A stretch of 7,457 bases of DNA from Rhodobiaceae bacterium (GTDB lineage: Bacteria; Pseudomonadota; Alphaproteobacteria; Parvibaculales; Parvibaculaceae): positions 1 to 7,457 of the forward strand of contig DAIEIL010000066.1 in NCBI GenBank assembly GCA_027352645.1, given 5' to 3'. Positions 1-5,923 of the stretch are shown one piece after another. Below the pieces are notes generated by a model. The model did no database searches, was not told the origin of the DNA, and saw only the letters and a list, made by a program, of their open reading frames with translations. How positions within the stretch are numbered: position 1 is the stretch's first letter; every line of letters starts with the position of its first letter. Position numbers and translations under genes: made by a program.

Positions 1-211
1 ACAAGCCTTCGAGATAATCCCGCACATCGAGCGTCCGGGCTTCGACGACATCGCGATTTCGCGCCGCGAGGAAGGTCGCGAAATCCTTCAGATCTCTCGC
101 GTAAGCGTCGAGCGTATTGCGCGCAGCGCCTCGCTCGGCACTCAGCATTTCAAGGAAGGCGTCGATGTGATGCCTTCCGCCTTTTTCGGTCGCGATAGGG
201 TCGTGGGACAT
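1..211 (-). CDS. xerD: Tyrosine recombinase XerD, N-terminal fragment (cut by window edge)
   Basis: The first 70 codons of a site-specific tyrosine recombinase. The family resolves chromosome dimers at dif during cell division, working as a XerC/XerD heterotetramer with FtsK. Visible here is only the N-terminal core-binding (SAM-like) domain: an IDAFLEMLSAERGAARNTL segment at residues 16-34 followed by DAYARDLKDFATFL at 35-48, the typical first two helices of XerC/XerD. The catalytic R-H-R-Y residues lie beyond the left edge and cannot be checked. The ATG at 209-211 is chosen because it sits 5 bp after the stop of the upstream gene and gives a normal N-terminus; the ribosome site is weak (a GGGTAAG-like stretch). 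It is the third gene of a minus-strand operon. XerD is preferred over XerC from the AERGAARNTLDAY wording and the neighbours, but the distinction is an inference. Confidence 0.85.
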   Translation of the reverse strand, partial: MSHDPIATEKGGRHHIDAFLEMLSAERGAARNTLDAYARDLKDFATFLAARNRDVVEARTLDVRDYLEGL

Positions 212-216
212 GAAAC

Positions 217-2133
217 TTACCCGGGTGCGGCATGACTGCGTCCCATTAGAGCTTCGGTGGCGAGACGCCGGGCTTCGGCACCGAGATTGACTGCTCTGAG
301 ACTTGAAACGGCTTGCGCAGTCACTTGCGGAACTGCGCCATCCGGCCCCCCAGGCCCGATACTCACGAGAGAAAGCAACACAACTTCGCCAACGGCATTC
401 TTGCGGCTGGCATTCTGCAACTGGTTCATCAGATCGGTCGGCGCCGCAGTTGCCGCGGCGGAGATGATGTCTTGCGGCACGGGATAGCCCAATGCCTGCA
501 ACAAAAGGGCTTCCTTGGCCGCGAACATGCGCGTGGCCGACACACCCGAACGCAGATCGGCGCGGAGATCGGCCGCAATCTGCTCACCATTGCCACCCGG
601 ACCCTGCGGGTCGCTGATACGCATCAGCGCGCCAAGCTCGCGCGCGTCGCGCCCGATACCCTGACCTTGTGGTGCGACAAGAGCGTACCACTGAGCGGCA
701 TGGGCCTGATCGCCAACCAGCAGGAAGGCGCGCACGGCGGATGGCGCAAGAGTGCGCAGTGTCGAGGACGGCGTCAACTGTGTAAGAACGGGCAACAGAA
801 CTTCGACCGTCGAGAGATAGAGCCCGGCGCTCTCGCCGGTCGAAAGCATGAGCTTGATGAGTTCCGCGCGATCGGTCGGCAGAACCTCGGCATTGATCGC
901 CTGATAGAGCAGTGCGCGACGGAACGCGGGCTCGGGCGGGAAGGTCGCGGCCTTCAACCCGTCGAAATCGACCTGCGTGAAAGGCTGAAGATTGTAAAGT
1001 TTCGCAAGCTCGTCCGCCTCGATAAGGCCGAGCATGGCGGCGCGTTCGCCGGCCAGTATCCGCGTTTCGGGGGGCAGGCTCTCGTCCCGCGCCAGCGTCT
1101 GCACAACGGGCACGGTCGCGATCGCGCCGGCATTCTTCGGCAATTCACGATGTGCGAGGCGGTAGAGCGCGACATCGAGAATATCGAGCTGCTTGGGATC
1201 GTCGGCCTTGAGCTTCAGCCCGTCCGTCGCTTCCGCGACGAGCGAATAGAACATCGGATCGTCGAGCCCTTCCTCGCGCGCGAGATCGAGCGTGAGATTG
1301 GCCTCGGTCTTCTTGCCCGCAAGCACCTGACAGAAGGCTGAAAGCTTGAGGCTGAAAGCCGCTGTCGCATCATGGGCGGGATCGGTGCCCGTGGGAATAT
1401 CGGCAAGCGCGGCGCAGGCTTCGTCATGCGCGCCTGCGGCAAGCGCCGCGCGGGCGCGGGCGAGCGCCACGGCGGGCGATTTGTCCGCCTGAGCGGTCTT
1501 GGCCAGTTCGACCGCGAGATCGGCATGGCCCGCCAGCGTCAACCGCTCCAGCCGGATCGCGAGAAGCGAGGCGCCGCCCTGCGTACCCTCCGGCGGCTGC
1601 GCGGTCGTCAGCAAAAGGCGGCGCGCCAGATCGTTCATCGCGGGCGAACCCGTCACCACGGGCATTTGCGCGAGGTAGCGCTCAACCTCGCTGCGCGTCG
1701 CACCGCGCCACATATCCGCGCCGAGCCCGCCATTCTTCTCGTCGAGCAGTCCTGCCGCAGAGGCGTCGACGCCTCCCAGCGTGGAAACGGTGATGCCCGA
1801 GCCTGCGCTGCCGGGAACACTCTTCACGGTCTGCGGAACGGCCCCAGCGTCGGGCTCGACGCCACCCGGGAAACTCGCAGCCCCCGAGTTCGGATTCGTC
1901 GCGCCGAAGCCGGGCGGCACTATGCTCTGAGGCGCCATGCTCTGAGGCGCCGTGCCTTGCGGCGTTGCGTTTTGAGTTGCGGGCACTTCCGAAGCAGGCA
2001 GCGTCCCCAGCGTATCCGCCAGGGCGGGCGCAGAGGCCATCAGCAGCGCGGCGAGCCCGGCCACGCCGAGCCCCACGCGCAATTCGGAGGTGCGCCGCGT
2101 CACGCCCTCACCCTCAACGCGGGAACTGGCCAT
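217..2133 (-). CDS. Exported alanine-rich helical-repeat protein of unknown function, 638 aa
   Basis: No function is assigned. The protein begins with a signal peptide: Arg13-Arg14, a hydrophobic core at about 20-33, and a likely signal peptidase I site after Ala39 (ASAPALA before Asp40). The double Arg is not followed by the Tat pattern, so Sec export is more likely. Residues 42-112 are a Pro/Gln/Ala/Gly-rich linker with a short APQSM/APQSI repeat. From about 145 to 630 the chain is a run of amphipathic helices rich in Ala and Leu, resembling TPR/alpha-solenoid proteins. There are only two cysteines in the mature protein (Cys240 and Cys268), which could form a disulfide in the periplasm. The ATG at 2133 is preferred over a possible start at 2193 because it has an AAAAGG ribosome site 9 nt upstream and gives a clean signal peptide; it overlaps the preceding small gene by 20 bp. 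Relatives in Rhizobiales may carry the label 'antifreeze glycopeptide polyprotein', which I would not trust. Its place before xerD suggests an envelope role, not recombination. Confidence 0.85.
   Translation of the reverse strand: MASSRVEGEGVTRRTSELRVGLGVAGLAALLMASAPALADTLGTLPASEVPATQNATPQGTAPQSMAPQSIVPPGFGATNPNSGAASFPGGVEPDAGAVPQTVKSVPGSAGSGITVSTLGGVDASAAGLLDEKNGGLGADMWRGATRSEVERYLAQMPVVTGSPAMNDLARRLLLTTAQPPEGTQGGASLLAIRLERLTLAGHADLAVELAKTAQADKSPAVALARARAALAAGAHDEACAALADIPTGTDPAHDATAAFSLKLSAFCQVLAGKKTEANLTLDLAREEGLDDPMFYSLVAEATDGLKLKADDPKQLDILDVALYRLAHRELPKNAGAIATVPVVQTLARDESLPPETRILAGERAAMLGLIEADELAKLYNLQPFTQVDFDGLKAATFPPEPAFRRALLYQAINAEVLPTDRAELIKLMLSTGESAGLYLSTVEVLLPVLTQLTPSSTLRTLAPSAVRAFLLVGDQAHAAQWYALVAPQGQGIGRDARELGALMRISDPQGPGGNGEQIAADLRADLRSGVSATRMFAAKEALLLQALGYPVPQDIISAAATAAPTDLMNQLQNASRKNAVGEVVLLSLVSIGPGGPDGAVPQVTAQAVSSLRAVNLGAEARRLATEALMGRSHAAPG
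1922..1966 (-). repeat. 15-bp in-frame tandem repeat in the Pro/Gln-rich linker
   Basis: Two perfect 15-bp copies (1922-1936 and 1937-1951, plus-strand unit ATGCTCTGAGGCGCC) are followed by a diverged third copy at 1952-1966. On the coding strand they encode APQSM and APQSI units within the linker of the exported protein, just after the signal peptide. The unit is a multiple of three, so copy-number changes by slippage would lengthen or shorten the linker without breaking the frame. Confidence 0.85.
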
Positions 2134-2257
2134 CGGGCAGGACCTTTTCGACGGGCTGAACCGAGGGCTCCACAGATTGACCGAGATAGACAAGACCGCC
2201 CAGGATCGCGGCTACGATAACGGCGACGACTACGAGCAGGCGAATGGCGCTGTTCAT
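2114..2257 (-). CDS. Small single-span membrane peptide, 47 aa
   Basis: A 47-codon gene that is easy to miss. The product starts MNSAIR and has one strongly hydrophobic segment at about residues 5-26 (Val/Ile/Ala/Leu-rich, ending GGLVYLG). A short soluble tail of about 20 residues follows, with VEKVLPDGQFPR at the end. The positive Arg6 before the span suggests N-in topology with the tail in the periplasm. It has a good ribosome site (AGAAGG at 2266-2271, 8 nt before the ATG), and its last 20 bp overlap the start of the 638-residue exported protein, so the two are probably translationally coupled. I recall similar small peptides with a PVEKVIPxxRFPR-like tail in other alphaproteobacteria at this locus, but this is memory and not a search. 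Function unknown; a membrane partner of the exported protein is a reasonable guess. Confidence 0.72.
   Translation of the reverse strand: MNSAIRLLVVVAVIVAAILGGLVYLGQSVEPSVQPVEKVLPDGQFPR
2143..2148 (-). promoter_or_regulatory. Ribosome binding site that decides the start of the 638-aa protein
   Basis: On the minus strand this reads AAAAGG, 9 nt before the ATG at 2131-2133 and inside the coding sequence of the 47-aa peptide. It supports the shorter start over the upstream in-frame start at 2193, which would add 20 residues before the signal peptide. Confidence 0.55.
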
Positions 2258-2337
2258 CAATTTGACCTTCTGGCTGGCCCCAGCATAGCGCCGAACGGAC
2301 CGTAAGTTTCCCTTTTATGTCCAGCTTGCGGCAAAAT

Positions 2338-2367
2338 TTGGGCGCGAAACCGGCTCGAATGCTATAT
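2338..2367 (+). promoter_or_regulatory. Candidate promoter for the aroK-aroB operon
   Basis: A TTGGGC at 2338-2343 is followed after 18 bp by CTATAT at 2362-2367, which resembles the alphaproteobacterial -10 preference. Initiation would be near 2374 and leave a leader of about 145 nt before aroK. The -35 match is weak (TTG only). The -10 region overlaps the -10 of the opposing candidate promoter. Confidence 0.38.
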
Positions 2368-2389
2368 CTGCCCTATGGATAAGGGTCCA
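2361..2389 (-). promoter_or_regulatory. Candidate sigma70-type promoter for the membrane peptide/exported protein/xerD operon
   Basis: On the minus strand a -35 hexamer TGGACC (2389-2384) is separated by 17 bp from a -10 hexamer TATAGC (2366-2361). Each matches four of six consensus positions. Initiation would fall near 2354, giving a leader of about 97 nt before the ATG at 2257. The match is by eye; no transcription data are available. Confidence 0.4.
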
Positions 2390-2428
2390 CTCCCGGCCCC
2401 TATGGACGGTTTCGGGCAGCCGGACCCT
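2382..2428 (+). other. Inverted repeat; potential hairpin in the aroK leader
   Basis: AGGGTCC at 2382-2388 is exactly complementary to GGACCCT at 2422-2428, and inside it CCCG at 2392-2395 can pair with CGGG at 2413-2416. If the leader starts near 2374, this would form a stem-loop early in the 5' untranslated region. No U-run follows, so it does not look like an intrinsic terminator. The left arm also overlaps the -35 hexamer of the opposing promoter, so it could instead be a protein-binding inverted repeat. Confidence 0.4.
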
Positions 2429-2486
2429 CCGTCACGGCGCGTGGCGGCGGTGACATTACGTCGCGGATTGCTTTCAGGCCGTTAAA

Positions 2487-2522
2487 ATGGCGGCTGGCGG
2501 CGGTTTTTCCCTGCTGGAATGA
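2487..2522 (+). CDS. Possible 11-codon leader ORF ending on the aroK start codon
   Basis: ATG at 2487-2489 opens an 11-codon frame (MAAGGGFSLLE) whose TGA at 2520-2522 overlaps the aroK ATG in an ATGA arrangement. An AGG lies 8 nt before its ATG. aroK itself has only a pyrimidine-rich stretch and no clear ribosome site upstream, so reinitiation from this frame could explain its translation. The frame has a single Phe and no Trp or Tyr codons, so it is not an obvious aromatic attenuator. It could also be chance. Confidence 0.25.
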   Translation: MAAGGGFSLLE

Positions 2523-3172
2523 ATACATTAGATCGAACGACGATGACGACCGAGACCAGACCAGAAACACCGCCTGATCCAGGCACAACAATCGACCATG
2601 ACGCCTCGCAGGCGCGGCTCGCGCCGGTGCCGCTTGCCGAGCGCTCAGTCGTCCTGGTCGGCCTGATGGGCGCCGGTAAAACCACCGTCGGCCGTCGCCT
2701 CGCCCAGCGTCTCGGCCTTCCCTTTGTCGATGCCGATGCCGAAATTGAGCGCGCGGCCGGTGAAACGATCCCGGAGATTTTCGAACGCCACGGCGAGGCT
2801 GCATTTCGCGACGGCGAGCGCCGCGTGATCGCCCGCCTGCTGGAGCGCGGACCCCAGGTGCTGGCCACGGGCGGCGGCGCCTTCATGGACGAGACCACCC
2901 GCGCCAATATCGCGGCGCGCGGCATTTCGGTCTGGCTCAAGGCCGATCTCGACGTGCTGATGAAGCGTGTCGGCCGCCGGTCCAACCGGCCGCTGCTCAA
3001 GGCCGACGACCCGCGCACCGTCATGGAGCGCCTGATGGCGCAACGCTACCCGGTCTATGCGCAGGCCGACCTCACCGTCGAAAGCGTCGAAGGCCCGCAT
3101 GACAGCGTGGTCGATGACGTGATCGCGCGGATCGAGACATTCAGGGACCAGGCGAAAGAGGCTATCGGATGA
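2519..3172 (+). CDS. aroK: Shikimate kinase
   Basis: Cytoplasmic kinase that converts shikimate plus ATP to shikimate 3-phosphate, the fifth step of the shikimate pathway to chorismate. The P-loop is GLMGAGKT at residues 48-55. The shikimate-binding acidic pair is in VDADAEIE (Asp71, Asp73), Phe96-Arg97 matches the conserved FR of the substrate site, GGG stands at 118-120, the lid arginine is in RRSNRPLL (Arg157), and Arg176 in QRYPVY completes the set. All key residues are present. At 217 residues it is longer than the typical 170-180 because of a polar, Pro/Thr-rich extension of about 40 residues before the kinase core. The start is uncertain: ATG 2519 has no good ribosome site, and the in-frame Met9 (2543) is an alternative. 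An in-frame stop at 2483 and no intervening start codon exclude anything longer. It overlaps aroB by 4 bp (ATGA), so co-translation is likely. Confidence 0.95.
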   Translation: MNTLDRTTMTTETRPETPPDPGTTIDHDASQARLAPVPLAERSVVLVGLMGAGKTTVGRRLAQRLGLPFVDADAEIERAAGETIPEIFERHGEAAFRDGERRVIARLLERGPQVLATGGGAFMDETTRANIAARGISVWLKADLDVLMKRVGRRSNRPLLKADDPRTVMERLMAQRYPVYAQADLTVESVEGPHDSVVDDVIARIETFRDQAKEAIG

Positions 3173-4287
3173 GCGCCGACGTAAAGACAGTACAGGTAGC
3201 GCTCGGCGACCGGTCCTATGAAATCAAGGTCGGACCGAACCTCATCACCAATGCGGGCCAATATCTGAAGCCCCTGCTGCGCCGCGCCCGCGTCGTCATC
3301 GTCACCGACGAGAACGTGGCCGCGCTCCATTTGCAGACGCTCGAAAAGAGCCTCGACGCGGCGGGCATTCGCCACGACGCAATCAGAATGCCCGCAGGCG
3401 AAAGCACGAAATGCTTTGCCGAACTCCAGCGCCTGAGCGAATGGCTGCTCGAAACGGGCGTCGAGCGCGGCGACCTCGTCATCGCATTGGGCGGTGGCGT
3501 CATCGGCGATCTCACAGGCTTCGCCGCCTCGATCGTGCGCCGCGGCGTCGATTTCGCGCAGATCCCCACCACGCTGCTCTCGCAGGTCGATAGTTCCGTG
3601 GGCGGCAAGACCGGTATCAATACGCCGCAGGGAAAAAACCTCGTCGGCGCCTTCTACCAGCCACGCATCGTGCTCGCGGATACGAGCGCGCTCGAAACGC
3701 TGCCCCTGCGCGAACTCATGGCGGGCTATGCCGAAGTTGTGAAATACGGCCTCATCAACGACCGGCCTTTCTTCGACTGGCTCGAAGCCAATCTCGATGC
3801 GATCGTTTCCGGCGATGTCGCGGCGCGCACCTATGCGATCGTCAAAAGCTGCGAATCGAAGGCGGCGATCGTCGCCGCAGACGAGCGCGAGAGCAACGTC
3901 CGTGCGCTGCTCAATCTCGGCCACACTTTCGGCCATGCGCTGGAGGCGGCGACAGGCTTTTCCAACCGCCTCGTTCATGGCGAAGGCGTGGCCGTCGGCA
4001 TGGCGCTCGCCTTCGATCTCTCCGTCCGACTCGGCCTTTGCTCAGGTCAGGATGCCGTCCGCGTCCGCAAGCATCTCGAACGCGCAGGCCTTCCCTGCCG
4101 CCTCGCTGACGTGCCGGGCAAACTGCCGGACGCCGAAGGCCTCATCGAGCTGATGGGCCAGGACAAGAAAGTCGTCGACGGCAAGCTCACCTTCATCCTC
4201 GCCCGCGGCATCGGCGAGGCCTTTATCACGCGCGATGTGGACGCAGCCGCCCTGCGCGCCCTTCTCGAGGAGAGAGAGACAGCCTGA
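3169..4287 (+). CDS. aroB: 3-Dehydroquinate synthase
   Basis: Cytoplasmic NAD- and metal-dependent enzyme that cyclises DAHP to 3-dehydroquinate, the second step of the shikimate pathway. The 372-residue length is normal. The NAD-binding glycine motif GGGVIGDLTGFAA is at 108-120, and the family signature IPTTLLSQVDSSVGGKTGIN at 132-151. Likely metal ligands are Glu189 (GYAEVVKYG), His252 (NLGHTFGHALE) and His270 (LVHGEGVAVG), by alignment in memory with the fungal AROM domain. No key residue is missing. The ATG overlaps the aroK stop (ATGA) and has an AAGAGG ribosome site at 3156-3161, 7 nt upstream. Its own stop TGA shares one base with the ATG of the next gene. aroK-aroB adjacency is widespread in proteobacteria. 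Confidence 0.96.
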   Translation: MSADVKTVQVALGDRSYEIKVGPNLITNAGQYLKPLLRRARVVIVTDENVAALHLQTLEKSLDAAGIRHDAIRMPAGESTKCFAELQRLSEWLLETGVERGDLVIALGGGVIGDLTGFAASIVRRGVDFAQIPTTLLSQVDSSVGGKTGINTPQGKNLVGAFYQPRIVLADTSALETLPLRELMAGYAEVVKYGLINDRPFFDWLEANLDAIVSGDVAARTYAIVKSCESKAAIVAADERESNVRALLNLGHTFGHALEAATGFSNRLVHGEGVAVGMALAFDLSVRLGLCSGQDAVRVRKHLERAGLPCRLADVPGKLPDAEGLIELMGQDKKVVDGKLTFILARGIGEAFITRDVDAAALRALLEERETA

Positions 4288-5576
4288 TGAGCTCGCTCGG
4301 CCTCGGTCTCACCATGGCTGCCATCGTCGCTCTGCTCGGCATGTCCGGCTTTTTCTCGGGCTCCGAAACCGCGCTCACAGCCGCGTCGCGCGCGCGGATG
4401 AACCGGATGGCCGAGGAAAAGAACAAGCGCGCCAGGCTCGTTCTGTGGCTGACCGAGGATCTCGAACGGCTGATCGGCGCTCTCCTCCTTGGCAACAACC
4501 TCGTCAACATTCTCGCCTCGGCGCTGGCGACGAGCGTTTTCATCACGATTTTCGGCGATGCGGGCGTGCTCTATGCCACCGCGACAATGACAGCCCTCGT
4601 CGTCATCTTCGCCGAGGTCATGCCCAAGACCTACGCGATCACCAATACCGACCGCTTCGCCCTCGCGGTCGCGCCACTGGTGCGCATCGTTCTCTGGGTC
4701 TTCGCGCCCGTCACTGTCGCCGTGCGCTTCATCGTTCGCGGAGCGCTGAGGATCTTCGGCATAGACGTCAGCGAAACGGCCAAGGTGCTCTCGTCGCACG
4801 AGGAACTGCGCGGCGCCATCAACCTGCATCATCTGGAAGGCGGCGTGGTCAAGCGCGACCGCGACATGCTGGGCGGCATCCTCGACCTCTCCGACCTCGA
4901 AGTCGTCGACATCATGGTTCATCGCAAGAACATGACCATGATCGACGCCTCGGAATCCAACGCCATAGTCATTGCCCAGGTTCTCGGCAGCCCGCACACG
5001 CGCATCCCGCTCTGGCTGGACGATCCGGAGAACATCGTCGGCGTGCTCCATGCGAAGGACCTGCTGCGCGCCTTGGCCAGCGTCGACTGGGACCCTGAGG
5101 CCGTTCGCATTCTCGACATCGCGACCAAGCCATGGTTCGTGCCTGACACGACGCCGCTCATAAACCAGCTCAATGCATTCCTGCGCGCCAAGGCGCATTT
5201 TGCCCTCGTCGTCGATGAATATGGCGGGTTGATGGGCCTCATCACGCTTGAGGACATCCTCGAGGAGATCGTCGGCGATATTTCCGACGAGCACGATATC
5301 GAGCGCACGCGCGTCAGGCTGCAGGAAGACGGCTCGGTGATCGTCACCGGCACGGTGCCGATCCGCGATCTCAACCGCAAGCTCGACTGGCACCTGCCCG
5401 ACGACGAGGCGACGACCATTGCGGGCCTCGTCATACATGAGGCGCGCGCCATTCCCGAAGTGGGCCAGGCCTTCACCTTCTACGGCTTCAAGTTCGAAAT
5501 TCTGCGCCGCCAGCGCAATCAACTCGCCGTGCTGCGGATCACGCCGGTCCGCGCCAGCCAGAACGCAGCGTCCTAG
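4287..5576 (+). CDS. DUF21/CNNM-CBS-CorC_HlyC family membrane protein, probable divalent-cation transport protein
   Basis: A 429-residue HlyC/CorC (CNNM-type) protein. The N-terminal DUF21 transmembrane domain covers about 5-185, with hydrophobic segments near 4-25, 64-88, 93-115 and 127-150. It carries the family motifs FSGSETAL (23-30), GNNLVNI (69-75) and EVMPKTYA (110-117). A CBS pair follows (about 205-330), ending in the canonical DEYGGLMGLITLEDILEEIV stretch at 310-329. The C-terminal CorC_HlyC domain (about 345-420) completes the standard order. Bacterial homologues are linked to Mg2+/Co2+ export and resistance, with the CBS pair sensing ATP-Mg; the substrate here cannot be read from sequence. 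The start ATG overlaps the aroB stop (TGATG), with a GAGGAGAGAG purine tract upstream. It closes the aroK-aroB operon. Its stop shares CTAG with the opposing bolA stop. Confidence 0.93.
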   Translation: MSSLGLGLTMAAIVALLGMSGFFSGSETALTAASRARMNRMAEEKNKRARLVLWLTEDLERLIGALLLGNNLVNILASALATSVFITIFGDAGVLYATATMTALVVIFAEVMPKTYAITNTDRFALAVAPLVRIVLWVFAPVTVAVRFIVRGALRIFGIDVSETAKVLSSHEELRGAINLHHLEGGVVKRDRDMLGGILDLSDLEVVDIMVHRKNMTMIDASESNAIVIAQVLGSPHTRIPLWLDDPENIVGVLHAKDLLRALASVDWDPEAVRILDIATKPWFVPDTTPLINQLNAFLRAKAHFALVVDEYGGLMGLITLEDILEEIVGDISDEHDIERTRVRLQEDGSVIVTGTVPIRDLNRKLDWHLPDDEATTIAGLVIHEARAIPEVGQAFTFYGFKFEILRRQRNQLAVLRITPVRASQNAAS

Positions 5577-5845
5577 CGCGCCTCGTCGGGCGTCAACGTC
5601 TTGAGCGCAAGCGCGTGGATCGGATTGCCGATCTCTTCGCGGAGAGCCGCCGTCACGAGCCTGTGACGCTCGACGCGCGAACGGCCATTGAAAGCCGCCG
5701 AGACAATGGTCACATTGAAGTGTGTCTCGCCGCCCGGCTGGTGTCCCGCATGCCCCTTGTGCCTTGCGGAATCGTCCACAATCTCCAACACCGACGGCTC
5801 GAAAGCCGTTTCCAGCTTCTGGCGGATCTTTTCAGCGACCGACAC
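5573..5845 (-). CDS. bolA: BolA family protein
   Basis: A 90-residue BolA-type protein beginning (M)SVAEKIRQKLETAF. The family fold is seen in the first helix (3-15), the strand VLEIVDDSARH (19-29), the HKGHAGH loop (29-35), the ETHFNVTIVS strand (40-49), the FNGRSRVERHRLV segment (52-64) and the conserved IHALALKTL near the C-terminus, whose His77 is the expected cluster ligand. BolA proteins pair with monothiol glutaredoxins to bind a [2Fe-2S] cluster in iron sensing or cluster delivery; Escherichia coli BolA also acts in stress morphology. The GTG start at 5843-5845 is chosen over the upstream ATGs at 5866 and 5869 because a GAGG site lies 6 nt upstream and the N-terminus then matches the family length. 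The gene is convergent with the CorC-like gene and divergent from the J-domain gene. Confidence 0.9.
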   Translation of the reverse strand: MSVAEKIRQKLETAFEPSVLEIVDDSARHKGHAGHQPGGETHFNVTIVSAAFNGRSRVERHRLVTAALREEIGNPIHALALKTLTPDEAR

Positions 5846-5851
5846 GCAACA

Positions 5852-5855
5852 CCTC
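5852..5855 (-). promoter_or_regulatory. Ribosome binding site that decides the GTG start of bolA
   Basis: The minus strand reads GAGG six bases before GTG 5845-5843. No comparable site precedes the upstream ATG codons at 5866-5864 and 5869-5867, so the shorter product is favoured. Confidence 0.65.
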
Positions 5856-5888
5856 GTTAAACTCATCATCAGCGGCCGCCATGCTTCC

Positions 5889-5917
5889 TTGTTTTGCGGC
5901 CCGCGCCAACTCATAAT
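5889..5917 (+). promoter_or_regulatory. Candidate promoter placing transcription start on the J-domain gene's GTG
   Basis: TTGTTT at 5889-5894, a 17-bp spacer, and CATAAT at 5912-5917 (five of six to TATAAT). Initiation about 7 nt downstream would be at or next to 5924, the first base of the GTG start. The rest of the 78-bp bolA/J-gene spacer holds a chance NotI-type GCGGCCGC (5872-5879) and no clear bolA promoter. Confidence 0.45.
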
Positions 5918-5923
5918 TCAATC

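Noticed and set aside
1..211. Integrase of a mobile element
   Set aside because: The tyrosine-recombinase fragment reads like chromosomal XerD and its neighbours are housekeeping genes; no attachment-site repeats or tRNA are present.
2134..2193. Longer N-terminus (start at 2193) for the exported protein
   Set aside because: It would add 20 residues before the signal peptide and increase the overlap with the 47-aa gene; the ATG at 2133 has a ribosome site.
313..2220. Plus-strand open frames (342 codons from 313 and 282 codons from 1372) opposite the exported protein
   Set aside because: Their composition is Arg/Gly/His-rich without motifs, whereas the minus-strand frame has a signal peptide, a helical-repeat body and tight operon spacing.
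3055..3978. Minus-strand open frame (307 codons) opposite aroK and aroB
   Set aside because: Shadow of aroK/aroB; no recognisable domain and no independent start signal.
4047..5522. Long minus-strand open frame (491 codons) opposite the aroB end and the CorC-like gene
   Set aside because: It is antisense to two genes with unmistakable family motifs, has an Asp/Glu/Arg/His-rich composition typical of reverse-frame translation of high-GC genes, and shows no domain.
5864..5869. Upstream ATG starts for bolA
   Set aside because: No ribosome site precedes them and they add a Cys-containing tail absent from the family; GTG 5845 has GAGG at proper spacing.
5872..5879. GCGGCCGC palindrome in the bolA/J-gene spacer as an operator
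   Set aside because: An eight-base GC palindrome is expected by chance in DNA of this composition and no second copy or flanking symmetry is seen.
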